Made by a program: the position numbers and the translations under genes
Notes under the pieces: model-generated
Databases searched by the model: none
What the model saw: the letters and a program-made list of their open reading frames with translations, nothing else
Told to the model about the DNA's origin: nothing
Source of the DNA: Betaproteobacteria bacterium
GTDB taxonomy: Bacteria; Pseudomonadota; Gammaproteobacteria; Burkholderiales; Rhodocyclaceae
Direction: 5' to 3'
DNA length: 64,000 nucleotides
Assembly (NCBI GenBank): GCA_016705475.1
Contig: JADIYD010000013.1
Span: forward strand, 112,001-176,000
Shown: positions 1 to 9,835 of the stretch, in pieces
Numbering within the stretch: position 1 is the first letter of the stretch
How the letters are laid out: each line of letters starts with the position of its first letter

Positions 1-714
1 GTCGTCCGCAACGACGGCCTGGCCGCCGCCCACGAATTGAGCAGCTACGCGCTGAGCCACAATTTCGGCGACACGCTGCGCCGCTACCACGAGCACTATC
101 ACGACAAGATCGCCCACGGCCCGAGCGAACATCAAGGCGACGGCATCGCCTCGGCCCACGACATCGTTCGCTTCAAGCATCCGATTTCGGTCGAGGACAT
201 CGTTCCCGACACCTTGCCCCGCGCGCTCTGGCTGGACGAACTGGATGGCAGCGCCATCACCGATTACCACCAGAGCACAGGCGAACTGGCTTTTGCCCGC
301 GCCCACATCGCCAAGACTTACACCCTGGATGGCGCCACGGCGACGGTGACCTGGCGACTGACCGGCCTGGCCGGCCATCGTTTCACGACATCTCTGAATC
401 TGGCCATGCCCAGTTGCGACGGCTTCCTGGGCCACTACACGCTGGCTGATGGGCATATTCCGGGCGGTTTCGGGCAGGCGCTGCAGCTTGACGCGGCAGA
501 TACCCTGCACCTCGACGATGGCGTGCTCGGCGGCCGGCTGAGCCTGAACATGTCAAATTTGGCCGAAATTTCCGGTCGACCGCAGCAAACCGTTTCGCAA
601 TCCGAAGCAGGCTTTGAGAAAATCATGCAGGCGGTCGAACTCCGCCTCGGCTGGACCATCCCCGATGACAGCTGCACCCTGACACTCCAACTGAACATAG
701 AACCCAGACCATGA
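1..714 (+). CDS. GH57-type alpha-amylase/4-alpha-glucanotransferase, C-terminal part (5' end outside window)
   Basis: The frame is open from the first base with no start codon, so this is the 3' end of a longer gene. The roughly 237 visible residues resemble the all-beta C-terminal domain (DUF1926 type) of family 57 glycoside hydrolases, including a segment reading LSHNFGDTLRRYHEHYH. The family cleaves or rearranges alpha-1,4-glucans. The catalytic domain lies upstream of the window, so activity cannot be judged. The stop codon overlaps the glgP start by ATGA, and pgi and glgA follow, which fits a polyglucose operon. Positions 552-588 carry a copy of the dispersed repeat in frame. The domain call is from recall of the family; exact substrate is unknown. 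Confidence 0.75.
   Translation, partial: VVRNDGLAAAHELSSYALSHNFGDTLRRYHEHYHDKIAHGPSEHQGDGIASAHDIVRFKHPISVEDIVPDTLPRALWLDELDGSAITDYHQSTGELAFARAHIAKTYTLDGATATVTWRLTGLAGHRFTTSLNLAMPSCDGFLGHYTLADGHIPGGFGQALQLDAADTLHLDDGVLGGRLSLNMSNLAEISGRPQQTVSQSEAGFEKIMQAVELRLGWTIPDDSCTLTLQLNIEPRP
552..588 (+). repeat. Dispersed GGTCGACCG repeat, copy in coding sequence
   Basis: The segment has the parts AAATTTGGCCGAAATTT, CCGGTCGACCG and CAGCAA, matching the repeat family seen elsewhere in the window. It lies inside the GH57 gene, read as a hydrophilic peptide (SNLAEISGRPQQ). Confidence 0.6.
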
Positions 715-3281
715 CCGGAACCGTTTACAACCTCGAAGTCAATCCACAGCTTCCGGAACGTCTGGAGCGCCTCGAAGAGCTCTCCAACAACCTTTGGTAC
801 AGCTGGGACCGCCCGACGCAGGGCCTGTTCGCCAGCCTGTCGCATCCCCTGTGGAAGGCGACCAATCACAACCCCAAGGCCTTCCTCAAACGGGCTGACC
901 AGAAGCGGCTCGAAGCCATTGCCGAAGACCCGGTCTTCCTCGGCGCCCTGAATCGCGTCGTCTCGTCCTACGACACCTACCACGAGATGCCGAACATGGC
1001 GCACGTGCATGGTCAGCCTTTTGCCGATGATGACCTGATCGCCTACTTCTGCGCCGAATTCGGTTTCCACGAGAGCCTGCCGATCTACTCCGGCGGCCTC
1101 GGCATCCTGGCCGGCGACCACTGCAAGGCGGCCAGCGACATGGGCCTGCCCTTCATCGGTGTCGGGCTGCTTTACCGCCAGGGCTACTTTCAGCAGACGC
1201 TGACTGCCGACGGCCACCAACAGGCAACCTACAACGATTCCGACTTCGACGACCTGCCGGTTTCCCCGGTACTCGATGCCGATGGCAAGGAGGTTCTGGT
1301 CACCGTCGAATTCCCCGGCCGAACCATCCAGGCCAAAGTCTGGGAAGTAACCGTCGGTCACGTCCGGCTCATCCTGCTCGATACCTGGCTGCCGACCAAT
1401 AGCGAACGCGACCGCGAAATCACCCACCGCCTCTATGGCGGCGACAAGACTACCCGCATCGAACAGGAAATCCTGCTCGGCGTCGGCGGCACCCGCGCCC
1501 TGGCTGCCCTCGGCCTGAAACCGACGGTCTGGCACGTCAACGAAGGCCATGCCGCCTTCCTGATCCTCGAACGTATCCGCAGCCTGATCAAGGGCGGCCT
1601 GCCCTATGCCGCCGCCCTCGAAGCCGTCGCCTCGAATGTCGTATTCACGACGCACACCCCGGTGCCGGCCGGTCACGATCACTTCACCGAAGAAATGATG
1701 CGCAATTATTTCGGCGGCTGGTGCAACGACCTCGGACTGGGTTGCGAGCACCTGATGCGACTGGGTGCCGAACCGGGCAAAACCGACTTCAACATGACCG
1801 CCCTGGCCCTGCGTGGCTCACGCCACCACAATGGCGTGTCACGCATCCACGGCGACGTTTCAGCCGACATCTGCCGCTATCTCTGGCCGCAGATCCTGCC
1901 CGCCGAAAACCCGATGGATTACGTCACCAACGGCGTCCATTTGCCCACCTTCCTGGCCCCGGAATGGTTCGAAACCTTCGAGCACTATCTCGGCATCGGC
2001 TGGCAGCAGCGGCAAACCCAGCCGGGCAACTGGCACGGCATTGACGACATCCCCGACGCCACCTTCTGGAGTATCCGCCAGCAGCTGAAATCCAAGCTGC
2101 TGAAACTGCTCCGTGAGCGTATCCGCGAGCAGCACCACCGCAACCAGGGCTCGCCGTCGCACCTCGACCGCCTGCTCAAATACGCCGACCCGGACAACCC
2201 CAACATCCTGACCATCGGCTTCGCCCGCCGCTTCGCGACCTACAAGCGCGCCGCCCTGCTCTTCCAGAACCCGACCTGGCTGCGCGAAATCATCACCCAG
2301 GCCAACCGCCCGGTGCTCTTCCTGTTTGCCGGCAAGGCCCACCCGGCCGACCATCCGGGCCAGGAAATCATCCGCAAGATCGCCGAAATAGCCAAGCGGC
2401 CGGAATTCGAAGGGCGCATCCTGCTCGTCGAAGGCTACGACCTGCACCTGTCGCGCTCGCTGGTCGCCGGTGTCGATGTCTGGCTCAACAACCCGATCTA
2501 CCCGCTCGAAGCATCGGGCACCTCGGGCATGAAGGCGGCGATGAACGGCGCCCTCAACCTGTCGGTGCTCGACGGCTGGTGGGGTGAAGGCTACGACGAG
2601 GGCGATGATGGCGTCGCCAATGGCTGGGCAATCAAGCCCGTCCCCGGTCATCTCAGCGATGCCCAGCGCGACGCGGAGGAAGCCCGCACACTGTACGAAC
2701 TGCTGCAGGATCAGGTCATCCCGACCTACTACCGGACCGGCCCGATGGGCTATTCGCCGGAATGGGTGGCGATGTCGAAGCGTTCGATTTCGACCATCTC
2801 GCCGCGCTTCAACGTGACCCGCATGGTCAGCGAATACGTCAAGAAATTCTACGCACCGGCTGCCGTCCACGGCCGCCGCTTCGCCCAGGCCGACTTTACT
2901 GTCGCTCGCCAGGTTGCCGACTGGAAGGCCAAGGTCCGCGCCGCCTGGCCGGGCGTCCGCCTGCACCGCAACGACACACCGGAGCGCCGGCTGAAATTCG
3001 GCAGCTCGGTGCGCATTGAGCTGGCGGTCCAGCTTAACGGCCTGAGCCCGGAAGATGTCACGCTCGAAGCCCTGTTCGGCCGCCCGGGCCGCAACGGCGG
3101 CATCGGCCGCGTTCGCCATTACGCGCTGACCTGCGACGGTCAGAACGAGTACGGCGAAATGCGCTACCACCTGGTCTTGACCCCGGAACTGTGCGGCAAG
3201 CTGGAATACCGCATCCGGATCTTCCCGACCCATGCCTCGCTGATCCATCCTCTTGAAACCGGACTGATGATCTGGCTATGA
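711..3281 (+). CDS. glgP: Alpha-glucan (glycogen) phosphorylase
   Basis: This enzyme releases glucose-1-phosphate from the ends of alpha-1,4-glucans, using PLP. The 856-residue protein has the N-terminal DUF3417-type region (about 12-115, LEELSNNLWYSWDRP) of the short bacterial/archaeal 'alpha-glucan family phosphorylases', followed by the GT35 fold. The PLP-binding stretch SGTSGMK places the likely cofactor lysine near residue 608, followed by the family motif NLSVLDGWWGEGYD. The ATG overlaps the upstream stop by four bases and the gene itself ends in an ATGA overlap with pgi, so translational coupling is likely. It is part of the glycogen block with pgi and glgA. Confidence 0.9.
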   Translation: MTGTVYNLEVNPQLPERLERLEELSNNLWYSWDRPTQGLFASLSHPLWKATNHNPKAFLKRADQKRLEAIAEDPVFLGALNRVVSSYDTYHEMPNMAHVHGQPFADDDLIAYFCAEFGFHESLPIYSGGLGILAGDHCKAASDMGLPFIGVGLLYRQGYFQQTLTADGHQQATYNDSDFDDLPVSPVLDADGKEVLVTVEFPGRTIQAKVWEVTVGHVRLILLDTWLPTNSERDREITHRLYGGDKTTRIEQEILLGVGGTRALAALGLKPTVWHVNEGHAAFLILERIRSLIKGGLPYAAALEAVASNVVFTTHTPVPAGHDHFTEEMMRNYFGGWCNDLGLGCEHLMRLGAEPGKTDFNMTALALRGSRHHNGVSRIHGDVSADICRYLWPQILPAENPMDYVTNGVHLPTFLAPEWFETFEHYLGIGWQQRQTQPGNWHGIDDIPDATFWSIRQQLKSKLLKLLRERIREQHHRNQGSPSHLDRLLKYADPDNPNILTIGFARRFATYKRAALLFQNPTWLREIITQANRPVLFLFAGKAHPADHPGQEIIRKIAEIAKRPEFEGRILLVEGYDLHLSRSLVAGVDVWLNNPIYPLEASGTSGMKAAMNGALNLSVLDGWWGEGYDEGDDGVANGWAIKPVPGHLSDAQRDAEEARTLYELLQDQVIPTYYRTGPMGYSPEWVAMSKRSISTISPRFNVTRMVSEYVKKFYAPAAVHGRRFAQADFTVARQVADWKAKVRAAWPGVRLHRNDTPERRLKFGSSVRIELAVQLNGLSPEDVTLEALFGRPGRNGGIGRVRHYALTCDGQNEYGEMRYHLVLTPELCGKLEYRIRIFPTHASLIHPLETGLMIWL

Positions 3282-4858
3282 ACCCCATCGACACCCCGGC
3301 TTGGCGGGCGCTGGCCGCCCATGCCGAGGCCATCCGGCCGCAGCATCTGCGCGAACTCTTCGCCGACGATCCGCAGCGCTTCGCGCATTTCTCTCTGCAT
3401 CATGATGGTCTGCTGCTCGACTACTCGAAACAGCGGGTGAGCGCCGACACCCTACGCCTGCTGCGCGAATATGCCGAGACAGCCGACGTCGATGGCTGGA
3501 AGCAGAAAATGCTGGCCGGGGAAACAATCAACCACACCGAAGGCCGCGCTGTGCGCCACATGGCCCTGCGCGCCGGCGAGCAGGCCCCGTCTGAAGTTCA
3601 ATTGGTCCTCAGCCGCCTGCAAGCCTTCTGCGAACGCATCCACAGTGGCGAATGGCGGGGGTTTTCCGGCGAGCGCGTCACCGATGTCGTCAATATCGGC
3701 ATCGGCGGCTCCGACCTCGGACCACGCATGGCAACACTGGCACTGGCAGCCCGCCAGCAACCGGATATTACCGTCCATTTCATTGCCAACGTCGATAGCG
3801 CCGACATCGCCCCCCTGCTCGCCCGGCTGAATCCGCGCACAACCTTGTTCATCGTCGCCAGCAAGACCTTCACGACGCTGGAAACCCTGACCAATGCGCG
3901 CACTGCCCGCGACTGGCTGCTCGCCACGGTAGTTCAGGAAAGCGCCATTGCCCGCCATTTCGTCGCCATTTCGACCAACCTCGAACTGACCCGCCAATTC
4001 GGCATCAGCCCGGAAAACGTCTTCGAGTTCTGGGACTGGGTCGGCGGTCGTTTCTCGCTTTGGTCGGCAATTGGTCTGTCGCTGGCCCTGGCCATCGGCT
4101 GGAAAAATTTTGAACAACTACTGGCCGGCGCCCGGGCCATGGACCAGCATTTCATCGAAGCCCCGGCCGCCGAAAACCTGCCATTGACGCTGGCCCTGAT
4201 CAGCCTGTGGAACACCAATTTCCTCGGCGCCACGACGGAGGCCATGCTGCCCTACAGCCAGTCGCTGCATCTGCTGCCGGCCTATCTGCAGCAGCTGGAA
4301 ATGGAAAGCCTGGGCAAACAGGTGGACCGCGATGGCAACATGCCCGGTATCGCAACCAGCCCCGTGATCTGGGGTGAGTCGGGCACCAACGGCCAGCATT
4401 CGTTCTACCAGCTATGCCATCAGGGCGGCCGCATCATTCCGGCCGATTTCATCGCCCTGCGTGAAAACGATTTTCCGTTGCCGGGCCATCACACGGCCCT
4501 GCTCGCCAACTGCCTGGCTCAGGCTGCCGCTCTGGCCTTTGGTCAAACAGCTGAAGAAGTCCGCTCCACAGGCATTACCGAAGACCTCGTGCCCTACAAG
4601 ATTTTCCCTGGCAACCAGCCGTCGAGCACCCTGCTGCTGCCGAATCTGACCCCCTACACGCTGGGTCAGGTGCTTGCGCTTTTCGAACACAAGGTTTTCT
4701 GTCTGGGCGCCTTGTGGAACCTGAACGCCTTCGACCAATGGGGCGTCGAACTCGGCAAACAACTGGCCGGCCAACTGACTCCGCTGCTCTCCGGCGAAGG
4801 CGATGCCTCGGCCTTCGATAGCTCGACACGAGGCCTGATTGCGGCCCTGAAAGGATAA
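3278..4858 (+). CDS. pgi: Glucose-6-phosphate isomerase
   Basis: This cytoplasmic enzyme interconverts glucose-6-phosphate and fructose-6-phosphate. The 526 residues are close to the proteobacterial length (about 550). Family signatures are visible: the sugar-phosphate site IGIGGSDLGP, FEFWDWVGGRFSLWSAIGL, and the C-terminal LGALWNLNAFDQWGVELGK. The start overlaps glgP by ATGA, and glgA begins two bases after the stop. Its position inside a glycogen operon suggests it supplies or drains hexose phosphates for polyglucose storage. Confidence 0.96.
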   Translation: MNPIDTPAWRALAAHAEAIRPQHLRELFADDPQRFAHFSLHHDGLLLDYSKQRVSADTLRLLREYAETADVDGWKQKMLAGETINHTEGRAVRHMALRAGEQAPSEVQLVLSRLQAFCERIHSGEWRGFSGERVTDVVNIGIGGSDLGPRMATLALAARQQPDITVHFIANVDSADIAPLLARLNPRTTLFIVASKTFTTLETLTNARTARDWLLATVVQESAIARHFVAISTNLELTRQFGISPENVFEFWDWVGGRFSLWSAIGLSLALAIGWKNFEQLLAGARAMDQHFIEAPAAENLPLTLALISLWNTNFLGATTEAMLPYSQSLHLLPAYLQQLEMESLGKQVDRDGNMPGIATSPVIWGESGTNGQHSFYQLCHQGGRIIPADFIALRENDFPLPGHHTALLANCLAQAAALAFGQTAEEVRSTGITEDLVPYKIFPGNQPSSTLLLPNLTPYTLGQVLALFEHKVFCLGALWNLNAFDQWGVELGKQLAGQLTPLLSGEGDASAFDSSTRGLIAALKG

Positions 4859-4860
4859 TC

Positions 4861-6318
4861 ATGAGCGCCCTCTCGATCCTCTTCGCCACCTCCGAGATGG
4901 CTCCGTGGGTCAAGACCGGTGGCCTCGGCGATGTCGCCGCGGCCTTGCCCGCCTCGCTGCGCAAGGCCGGCCACGACATCCGCGTGCTGCTGCCGGCCTA
5001 CCCCGCCCTCAAGACAGCCTTTCCCGAAGCCGAGCTGGTGGCCAGCCTGCCGGCACTGGCACCCGGCCTCCCGGCCTGCCGCCTCTTGTCAGCCAAGGCC
5101 TCGGGCTTGCCATTGCTGCTGCTCGAATGCCCGGAACTCTTTGACCGCCCCGGCAACCCCTACCTCGATGCCAGCGGCCAGGACTGGCCGGACAACGCTA
5201 TCCGTTTCGGCCTGCTGTCGCGCGTCGCGGCCCGTCTCGGCCAGCCTGATTCACCGCTCGACTGGGCGGCGGATGTAGTGCATGCCAACGACTGGCAAGC
5301 GGCTTTGGCACCGGCTTTCCTGCATTACCAGGGCGGCGCGGCGAGCGTCGTCACCGTGCACAACATTGCGTTTCAGGGCTGTTTCGGCCGCGAGATGCTG
5401 GCTGCGCTGGGGCTGCCGGAGCACGCCTGGCGCTTTGACGGCGTCGAATACCACGACCAGCTTTCCTTCCTGAAAAGCGGACTGCAACTTTGCTCGCAGA
5501 TTTCCACGGTCAGCCCAACCTATGCTCGCGAGATTCAGGACGAGCATTTCGGCTATGGTCTGGCCCCCCTGCTGCGCCATCGCAGTGACGCGCTACGCGG
5601 CATCTTGAACGGAGTCGACACCGGCATCTGGAATCCGGCAACTGACCCGGCACTGCCTTTTGCCTATGCGGCCAACCGGCTGGCTGCCAAGCGGGCCAAT
5701 AAGACGGCATTGCAAACCGAAATGGGCCTCGACGTGACGGCCGACCGGCCGCTCTTCGGCGTGATCAGCCGCCTGACCCACCAGAAAGGCCTGGACCTGC
5801 TGCTGACCATCGCCGACGGATTGCCAGACTTGCCTGCACAACTGGTCGTTCTGGGTAGTGGCGACAAGGCCATGGAAGCCGGTTTCGCCGAACTGGCGGC
5901 GCGCTTCCCGAAACAGATCGCGGTCAAACTGGGCTTCGACGAAGCCTTGGCTCATCGCATTGAAGCCGGCAGCGACTGCTTCGTCATGCCGTCACGTTTC
6001 GAGCCTTGCGGCCTGAACCAGATGTACAGCCTGCGTTACGGCACGCCCCCCATCGTCCGCGCCACGGGAGGGCTGGCCGATACGGTGGTCGACGTCTGTG
6101 AAGACAGCTTGGCCGACAAGTCTGCCAACGGTTTCGTGCTCGATGGTGACACCCCGCATGCCTTGTGGGTGGCCATGGAGCGGGTCTGCCGTACCTGGCA
6201 GGACAAAAAATTGTGGCAACGCGTCCAGCAAAACGGCATGCGTCGGGATTTTTCCTGGACGCACGCCGCCAACGAATACGTTGCGCTATACCGCGACGCC
6301 ATTGCCAGGAAAGCTTGA
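4861..6318 (+). CDS. glgA: Glycogen synthase (ADP-glucose type)
   Basis: This GT5 enzyme elongates alpha-1,4-glucan from ADP-glucose. At 485 residues it has the usual bacterial GlgA length. The N-terminal substrate loop KTGGLGDV is at residues 18-25. Downstream are VVHANDWQAAL, the GT-B C-terminal VISRLTHQKGLDLL, and the catalytic-region MPSRFEPCGLNQMYSLRYG. It starts directly after pgi and ends 8 bp before folA. No glgC (ADP-glucose pyrophosphorylase) or glgB is visible here, so these must lie elsewhere or upstream. Confidence 0.96.
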   Translation: MSALSILFATSEMAPWVKTGGLGDVAAALPASLRKAGHDIRVLLPAYPALKTAFPEAELVASLPALAPGLPACRLLSAKASGLPLLLLECPELFDRPGNPYLDASGQDWPDNAIRFGLLSRVAARLGQPDSPLDWAADVVHANDWQAALAPAFLHYQGGAASVVTVHNIAFQGCFGREMLAALGLPEHAWRFDGVEYHDQLSFLKSGLQLCSQISTVSPTYAREIQDEHFGYGLAPLLRHRSDALRGILNGVDTGIWNPATDPALPFAYAANRLAAKRANKTALQTEMGLDVTADRPLFGVISRLTHQKGLDLLLTIADGLPDLPAQLVVLGSGDKAMEAGFAELAARFPKQIAVKLGFDEALAHRIEAGSDCFVMPSRFEPCGLNQMYSLRYGTPPIVRATGGLADTVVDVCEDSLADKSANGFVLDGDTPHALWVAMERVCRTWQDKKLWQRVQQNGMRRDFSWTHAANEYVALYRDAIARKA

Positions 6319-6326
6319 GTCATCGC

Positions 6327-6803
6327 ATGTCCGAAATCATCATCATCGCCGCCGTCGCCAAGAACCGCGTGATCGGCAAGGACAACACGCTGATCTGGAA
6401 CATTCCCGAGGACATGGCGCATTTCAAGGCGCTGACCTCCGGCCAGACGGTGGTCATGGGGCGCAAAACCTGGGAGTCGTTGCCGCCGCTCTTTCGGCCG
6501 CTGCCGGGCCGGCGCAACATCGTGATCAGCCGTCAGGCAGATTACGCAGCCCCTGGCGCCGACGTGGCCGGCTCGCTGGAAAATGCCCTGAAACTGGCGT
6601 CGACCGCAGCAAGCATTTTTATCATCGGCGGCGAACAGATTTACGCGCAGGCCATGACGCTGGCGGATCGCCTGGAAATCACCGAAGTCGACCTTGAACC
6701 CGAGGGCGACGCGTGGTTTCCCGAGATTTCCACGGTCAACTGGAAAAAAACCTCAAATTTGAAAAGCGCCGGCTGCGCCTTTGTCACCTACCAACGGCAA
6801 TAA
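6327..6803 (+). CDS. folA: Dihydrofolate reductase
   Basis: Reduces dihydrofolate to tetrahydrofolate with NADPH. The 158-residue product has the standard DHFR length and the motifs IIAAVAKNRVIG, LIWNIPEDMAHFK (containing the catalytic acidic residue), VVMGRKTWESL and IFIIGGEQIYAQAM. I chose the ATG at 6327, eight bases after glgA, because upstream in-frame residues do not look like DHFR. The last 25 or so codons include a copy of the dispersed repeat (6730-6767), which here encodes STVNWKKTSNLK. That corresponds to a surface-exposed C-terminal stretch in this family. Confidence 0.95.
   Translation: MSEIIIIAAVAKNRVIGKDNTLIWNIPEDMAHFKALTSGQTVVMGRKTWESLPPLFRPLPGRRNIVISRQADYAAPGADVAGSLENALKLASTAASIFIIGGEQIYAQAMTLADRLEITEVDLEPEGDAWFPEISTVNWKKTSNLKSAGCAFVTYQRQ
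6730..6767 (-). repeat. Dispersed GGTCGACCG repeat, copy in folA
   Basis: The plus strand reads CACGGTCAACTGGAAAAAAA then CCTCAAATTTGAAAA. This is the reverse orientation of the family, which reads AAATTTGG, an A/T-rich spacer, then CCGGTTGACCGTGG. It lies within the C-terminal coding part of folA. Confidence 0.55.
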
Positions 6804-6863
6804 GCGCCGCCCGGCGTGGCGGACACTGCCGCCGCGCCGGACAACACCATCAGCACCATTCGT

Positions 6864-9092
6864 TCAGCGCACGCAATCCACGTAGTAACGGCCGTCCGCA
6901 CCCTTGACGAGGCCGTGCACGTCGGTCTCGAAGCCCGGAAACGCTGCATTGAATTCGCGGGCAAATTTCAGGTAGCTGCAGATGGTGGCATTGAAGCGCT
7001 CGCCCGGAATCAGCAGCGGAATACCCGGCGGATACGGCGTGAGCAGCACGGCCGTGACGCGGCCTTCCAACTCGTCGACGGGAACCCGCTCGATGTCGCG
7101 GTGCGCCATCTTGGCGAAGGCATCGGCCGGACGCATGGCCGGCACCATGTCCGAGAGGTACATTTCCGTGGTCAGGCGGGCGACATCGTTCTGCTTGTAA
7201 ACGCTGTGGATCTGCGTACAGAGATCGCGCAGACCGACACGCTCGTAGCGCGGGTTCTTCTGGACGAACTCGGGCAGCACCTTCCACAGCGGATGGTTCT
7301 TGTCGTAATCGTCCTTGAACTGCTGCAGCGCCGTCACCAGCGTGTTCCAGCGGCCCTTGGTGATGCCGATGGTGAACATGATGAAGAAACTGTACAGGCC
7401 GCACTTTTCGACGATAACGCCGTGCTCGGCGAGGTATTTGGTGACGATGGCGGCCGGGATGCCGAATTCGTCGGCAAAATCGCCATCGACATCGAGGCCC
7501 GGGGTGATGATCGTCGCCTTGATCGGGTCGAGCATGTTGAAGCCATCGGCCAGATTGTTGAAGCCGTGCCAGCGCTCACCCGGCTTGAGCATCCACGCCT
7601 CGCGTTCCTCGATGCCCTCTTCGGACAGGTCGTCCGGGCCCCAGACCTTGAACCACCAGTCCACGCCCCACTCCTCGTCAACCTTGCGCATGGCACGGCG
7701 AAAATCGAGAGCTTCGGTGATCGATTCCTCGACCAGCGCCGTACCCGCCGGCTCTTCCATCATGGCCGCTGCCACGTCACAGGACGCGATGATCGAATAC
7801 TGCGGCGAGGTCGAGGTGTGCATCAGGTAAGCCTCGTTGAAGATGTCGCGGTCGAGCTTCTGGTTCTCCGCATCCTGAACGAGAATCTGCGAGGCTTGGC
7901 TCAGGCCGGCCAGCAACTTGTGCGTCGATTGCGTCGAGAAAATCATCGACTCCTTGCAGCGCGGGCGATCAGCGCCGATGGCGTGGTAATCGCCGTAAAA
8001 GTCGTGGAAAGCGGCGTGCGGCAGCCAGGCTTCGTCGAAGTGCAGCGTATCGATCTTGCCGTCCAGTTCTTCCTTGATGTCCTCGACGTTGTAGAGAATG
8101 CCGTCGTAGGTCGACTGGGTGATGGTCAGCACGCGTGGCTTGGCCGTCTTGTCGATAATGAAGGGGTTGGCCGCGATCTTCTTCTGGATGTTCTCCCAAA
8201 GGAATTCCGATTTCGGGATCGGACCGATGATGCCGAAGTTGTTGCGCGTCGGCATCAGGAATACGGGGACAGCACCGGTCATCATGATGGCGTGCAGGAT
8301 GGACTTGTGACAGTTGCGGTCGACGACCACGATGTCGTTCGGCGCAACGGTGGAATGCCAGACGATCTTGTTCGACGTCGACGTGCCGTTGGTGACGAAA
8401 TACAGGTGATCCGAGTTGAAGATGCGTGCCGCATTGCGCTCGGACGCAGCGACCGGGCCGGTGTGATCAAGCAGCTGGCCCAGCTCTTCAACGGCGTTGC
8501 AGACGTCGGCACGCAGCATGTTCTCGCCGAAAAACTGGTGGAACATCTGGCCGACTGGCGACTTCAGGAAGGCGACGCCGCCCGAATGGCCCGGACAGTG
8601 CCACGAATACGAGCCGTCCGCGGCGTAATGAACCAGCGCGCGGAAGAAAGGCGGCGGCAGCGATGCCAGATAGGCCTTGGCTTCGCGCTTGACGTTGCGG
8701 GCAATGAACTCCGGCGTGTCCTCGAACATGTGGATGAAGCCGTGCAACTCGCGCAGCACGTCGTTCGGGATATGGCGCGAAGTCCGCGTTTCGCCATGCA
8801 GGAAGATGGGAATCTCGGCGTTCCGGTTGCGGATTTCGCTGACGAAGGCGCGCAGTTCGGCCAGCGTTTCTTCCGGCTCCAACGCCAGTTCTTCGTCGTC
8901 GATGGACAGGATGAAAGCCGAAGCGCGGCTCTGCTGCTGGGCGAAGGAGGTCAGGTCGCCGTAGCTGGTGACGCCCAGCACTTCCAGGCCTTCCTTCTCA
9001 ATGGCTTCGGCCAAAGCCCGGATGCCCAGACCGGAGGTATTCTCCGAACGGAAGTCTTCGTCGATGATGATGACGGGGAAGTGAAAGCGCAT
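6864..9092 (-). CDS. Orn/Lys/Arg decarboxylase (PLP fold type I)
   Basis: A 742-residue protein of the large bacterial basic amino-acid decarboxylase family, which makes agmatine, cadaverine or putrescine and often serves acid resistance or polyamine supply. It has an N-terminal response-regulator-like wing domain (MRFHFPVIIIDEDF), and the PLP lysine lies in the STHKLLAGLSQ motif near residue 392. Other family segments are PGHSGGVAF and YSWHCPGH. The start is supported by AAGGATT upstream of the ATG. The sequence alone does not fix the substrate; arginine is the common annotation for betaproteobacterial relatives. It stands alone, convergent with folA. Confidence 0.9.
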   Translation of the reverse strand: MRFHFPVIIIDEDFRSENTSGLGIRALAEAIEKEGLEVLGVTSYGDLTSFAQQQSRASAFILSIDDEELALEPEETLAELRAFVSEIRNRNAEIPIFLHGETRTSRHIPNDVLRELHGFIHMFEDTPEFIARNVKREAKAYLASLPPPFFRALVHYAADGSYSWHCPGHSGGVAFLKSPVGQMFHQFFGENMLRADVCNAVEELGQLLDHTGPVAASERNAARIFNSDHLYFVTNGTSTSNKIVWHSTVAPNDIVVVDRNCHKSILHAIMMTGAVPVFLMPTRNNFGIIGPIPKSEFLWENIQKKIAANPFIIDKTAKPRVLTITQSTYDGILYNVEDIKEELDGKIDTLHFDEAWLPHAAFHDFYGDYHAIGADRPRCKESMIFSTQSTHKLLAGLSQASQILVQDAENQKLDRDIFNEAYLMHTSTSPQYSIIASCDVAAAMMEEPAGTALVEESITEALDFRRAMRKVDEEWGVDWWFKVWGPDDLSEEGIEEREAWMLKPGERWHGFNNLADGFNMLDPIKATIITPGLDVDGDFADEFGIPAAIVTKYLAEHGVIVEKCGLYSFFIMFTIGITKGRWNTLVTALQQFKDDYDKNHPLWKVLPEFVQKNPRYERVGLRDLCTQIHSVYKQNDVARLTTEMYLSDMVPAMRPADAFAKMAHRDIERVPVDELEGRVTAVLLTPYPPGIPLLIPGERFNATICSYLKFAREFNAAFPGFETDVHGLVKGADGRYYVDCVR

Positions 9093-9197
9093 GTTGAATC
9101 CTTAAAATGCGGCGACCCGCCGCAGCGGGCAGCGGGTCACAGAATAAGACGATTTCGTTACGGTCTGAGGTCAGTCACGGTTGGTCTGAGAATGGAA

Positions 9198-9764
9198 TCA
9201 GATTTTCGGCAATGTGACGCCGACTTGCCCCTGGTACTTGCCGCCACGGTCCTTGTACGACGTCTCGCAGACTTCGTCGGACTCGAAGAACAGTACCTGG
9301 GCACAACCTTCGCCGGCGTAGATCTTGGCTGGCAGCGGCGTCGTGTTCGAAAATTCCAGTGTGACGTAGCCTTCCCACTCGGGCTCGAAAGGCGTGACAT
9401 TGACGATGATGCCGCAGCGGGCATAGGTGCTCTTGCCCAAACAGACAGTCAAAACCGAGCGTGGAATGCGGAAGTATTCCATCGTGCGGGCCAGCGCAAA
9501 CGAGTTCGGCGGGATGATGCAGACGTCGGACTCGATCTCGACGAAAGACTTCGGATCAAAGTTTTTCGGATCGACGACGGTCGAGTTGATGTTCGTGAAC
9601 ACCTTGAATTCGCGGGCACAGCGGATGTCATAGCCGTAGCTCGACGTCCCGTAGGAAACGATTTTCTGACCATTGGCTTCACGCACCAGTTCAGGCGAAA
9701 ACGGCTCGATCATGCCGTGCTCTGCCGCCATACGGCGTATCCACTTATCTGATTTGATGGTCAT
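9198..9764 (-). CDS. dcd: dCTP deaminase
   Basis: Converts dCTP to dUTP, feeding thymidylate synthesis. The 188-residue protein matches the trimeric dUTPase-fold family at its usual length, with [25 protein letters not shown], the C-terminal [11 protein letters not shown] and the catalytic-region [18 protein letters not shown]. It lies downstream of apbC but behind a hairpin terminator, so it is probably transcribed separately. Confidence 0.96.
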   Translation of the reverse strand: MTIKSDKWIRRMAAEHGMIEPFSPELVREANGQKIVSYGTSSYGYDIRCAREFKVFTNINSTVVDPKNFDPKSFVEIESDVCIIPPNSFALARTMEYFRIPRSVLTVCLGKSTYARCGIIVNVTPFEPEWEGYVTLEFSNTTPLPAKIYAGEGCAQVLFFESDEVCETSYKDRGGKYQGQVGVTLPKI

Positions 9765-9787
9765 TTTCTATCGTCCGCACCACAAAA

Positions 9788-9822
9788 AGCAAAGGCGGGA
9801 TTTTACCCGCCTTTTTCTGGGG
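9788..9822 (-). terminator. Rho-independent terminator downstream of apbC
   Basis: A nine-base stem AAAGGCGGG / CCCGCCTTT (9791-9799 and 9806-9814) with an AT-rich loop lies between the apbC stop and the dcd start. On the minus strand it is followed by GCTTTTT, and T residues also follow on the plus strand, so it can work in both directions. Confidence 0.8.
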
Positions 9823-9835
9823 TTTTGGCAAAAAA

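Noticed and set aside
6816..9752. 978-codon plus-strand open frame opposite the decarboxylase and dcd
   Set aside because: It is exactly antisense to two clear genes, has no recognisable domain, and long antisense frames are common in GC-rich coding DNA.
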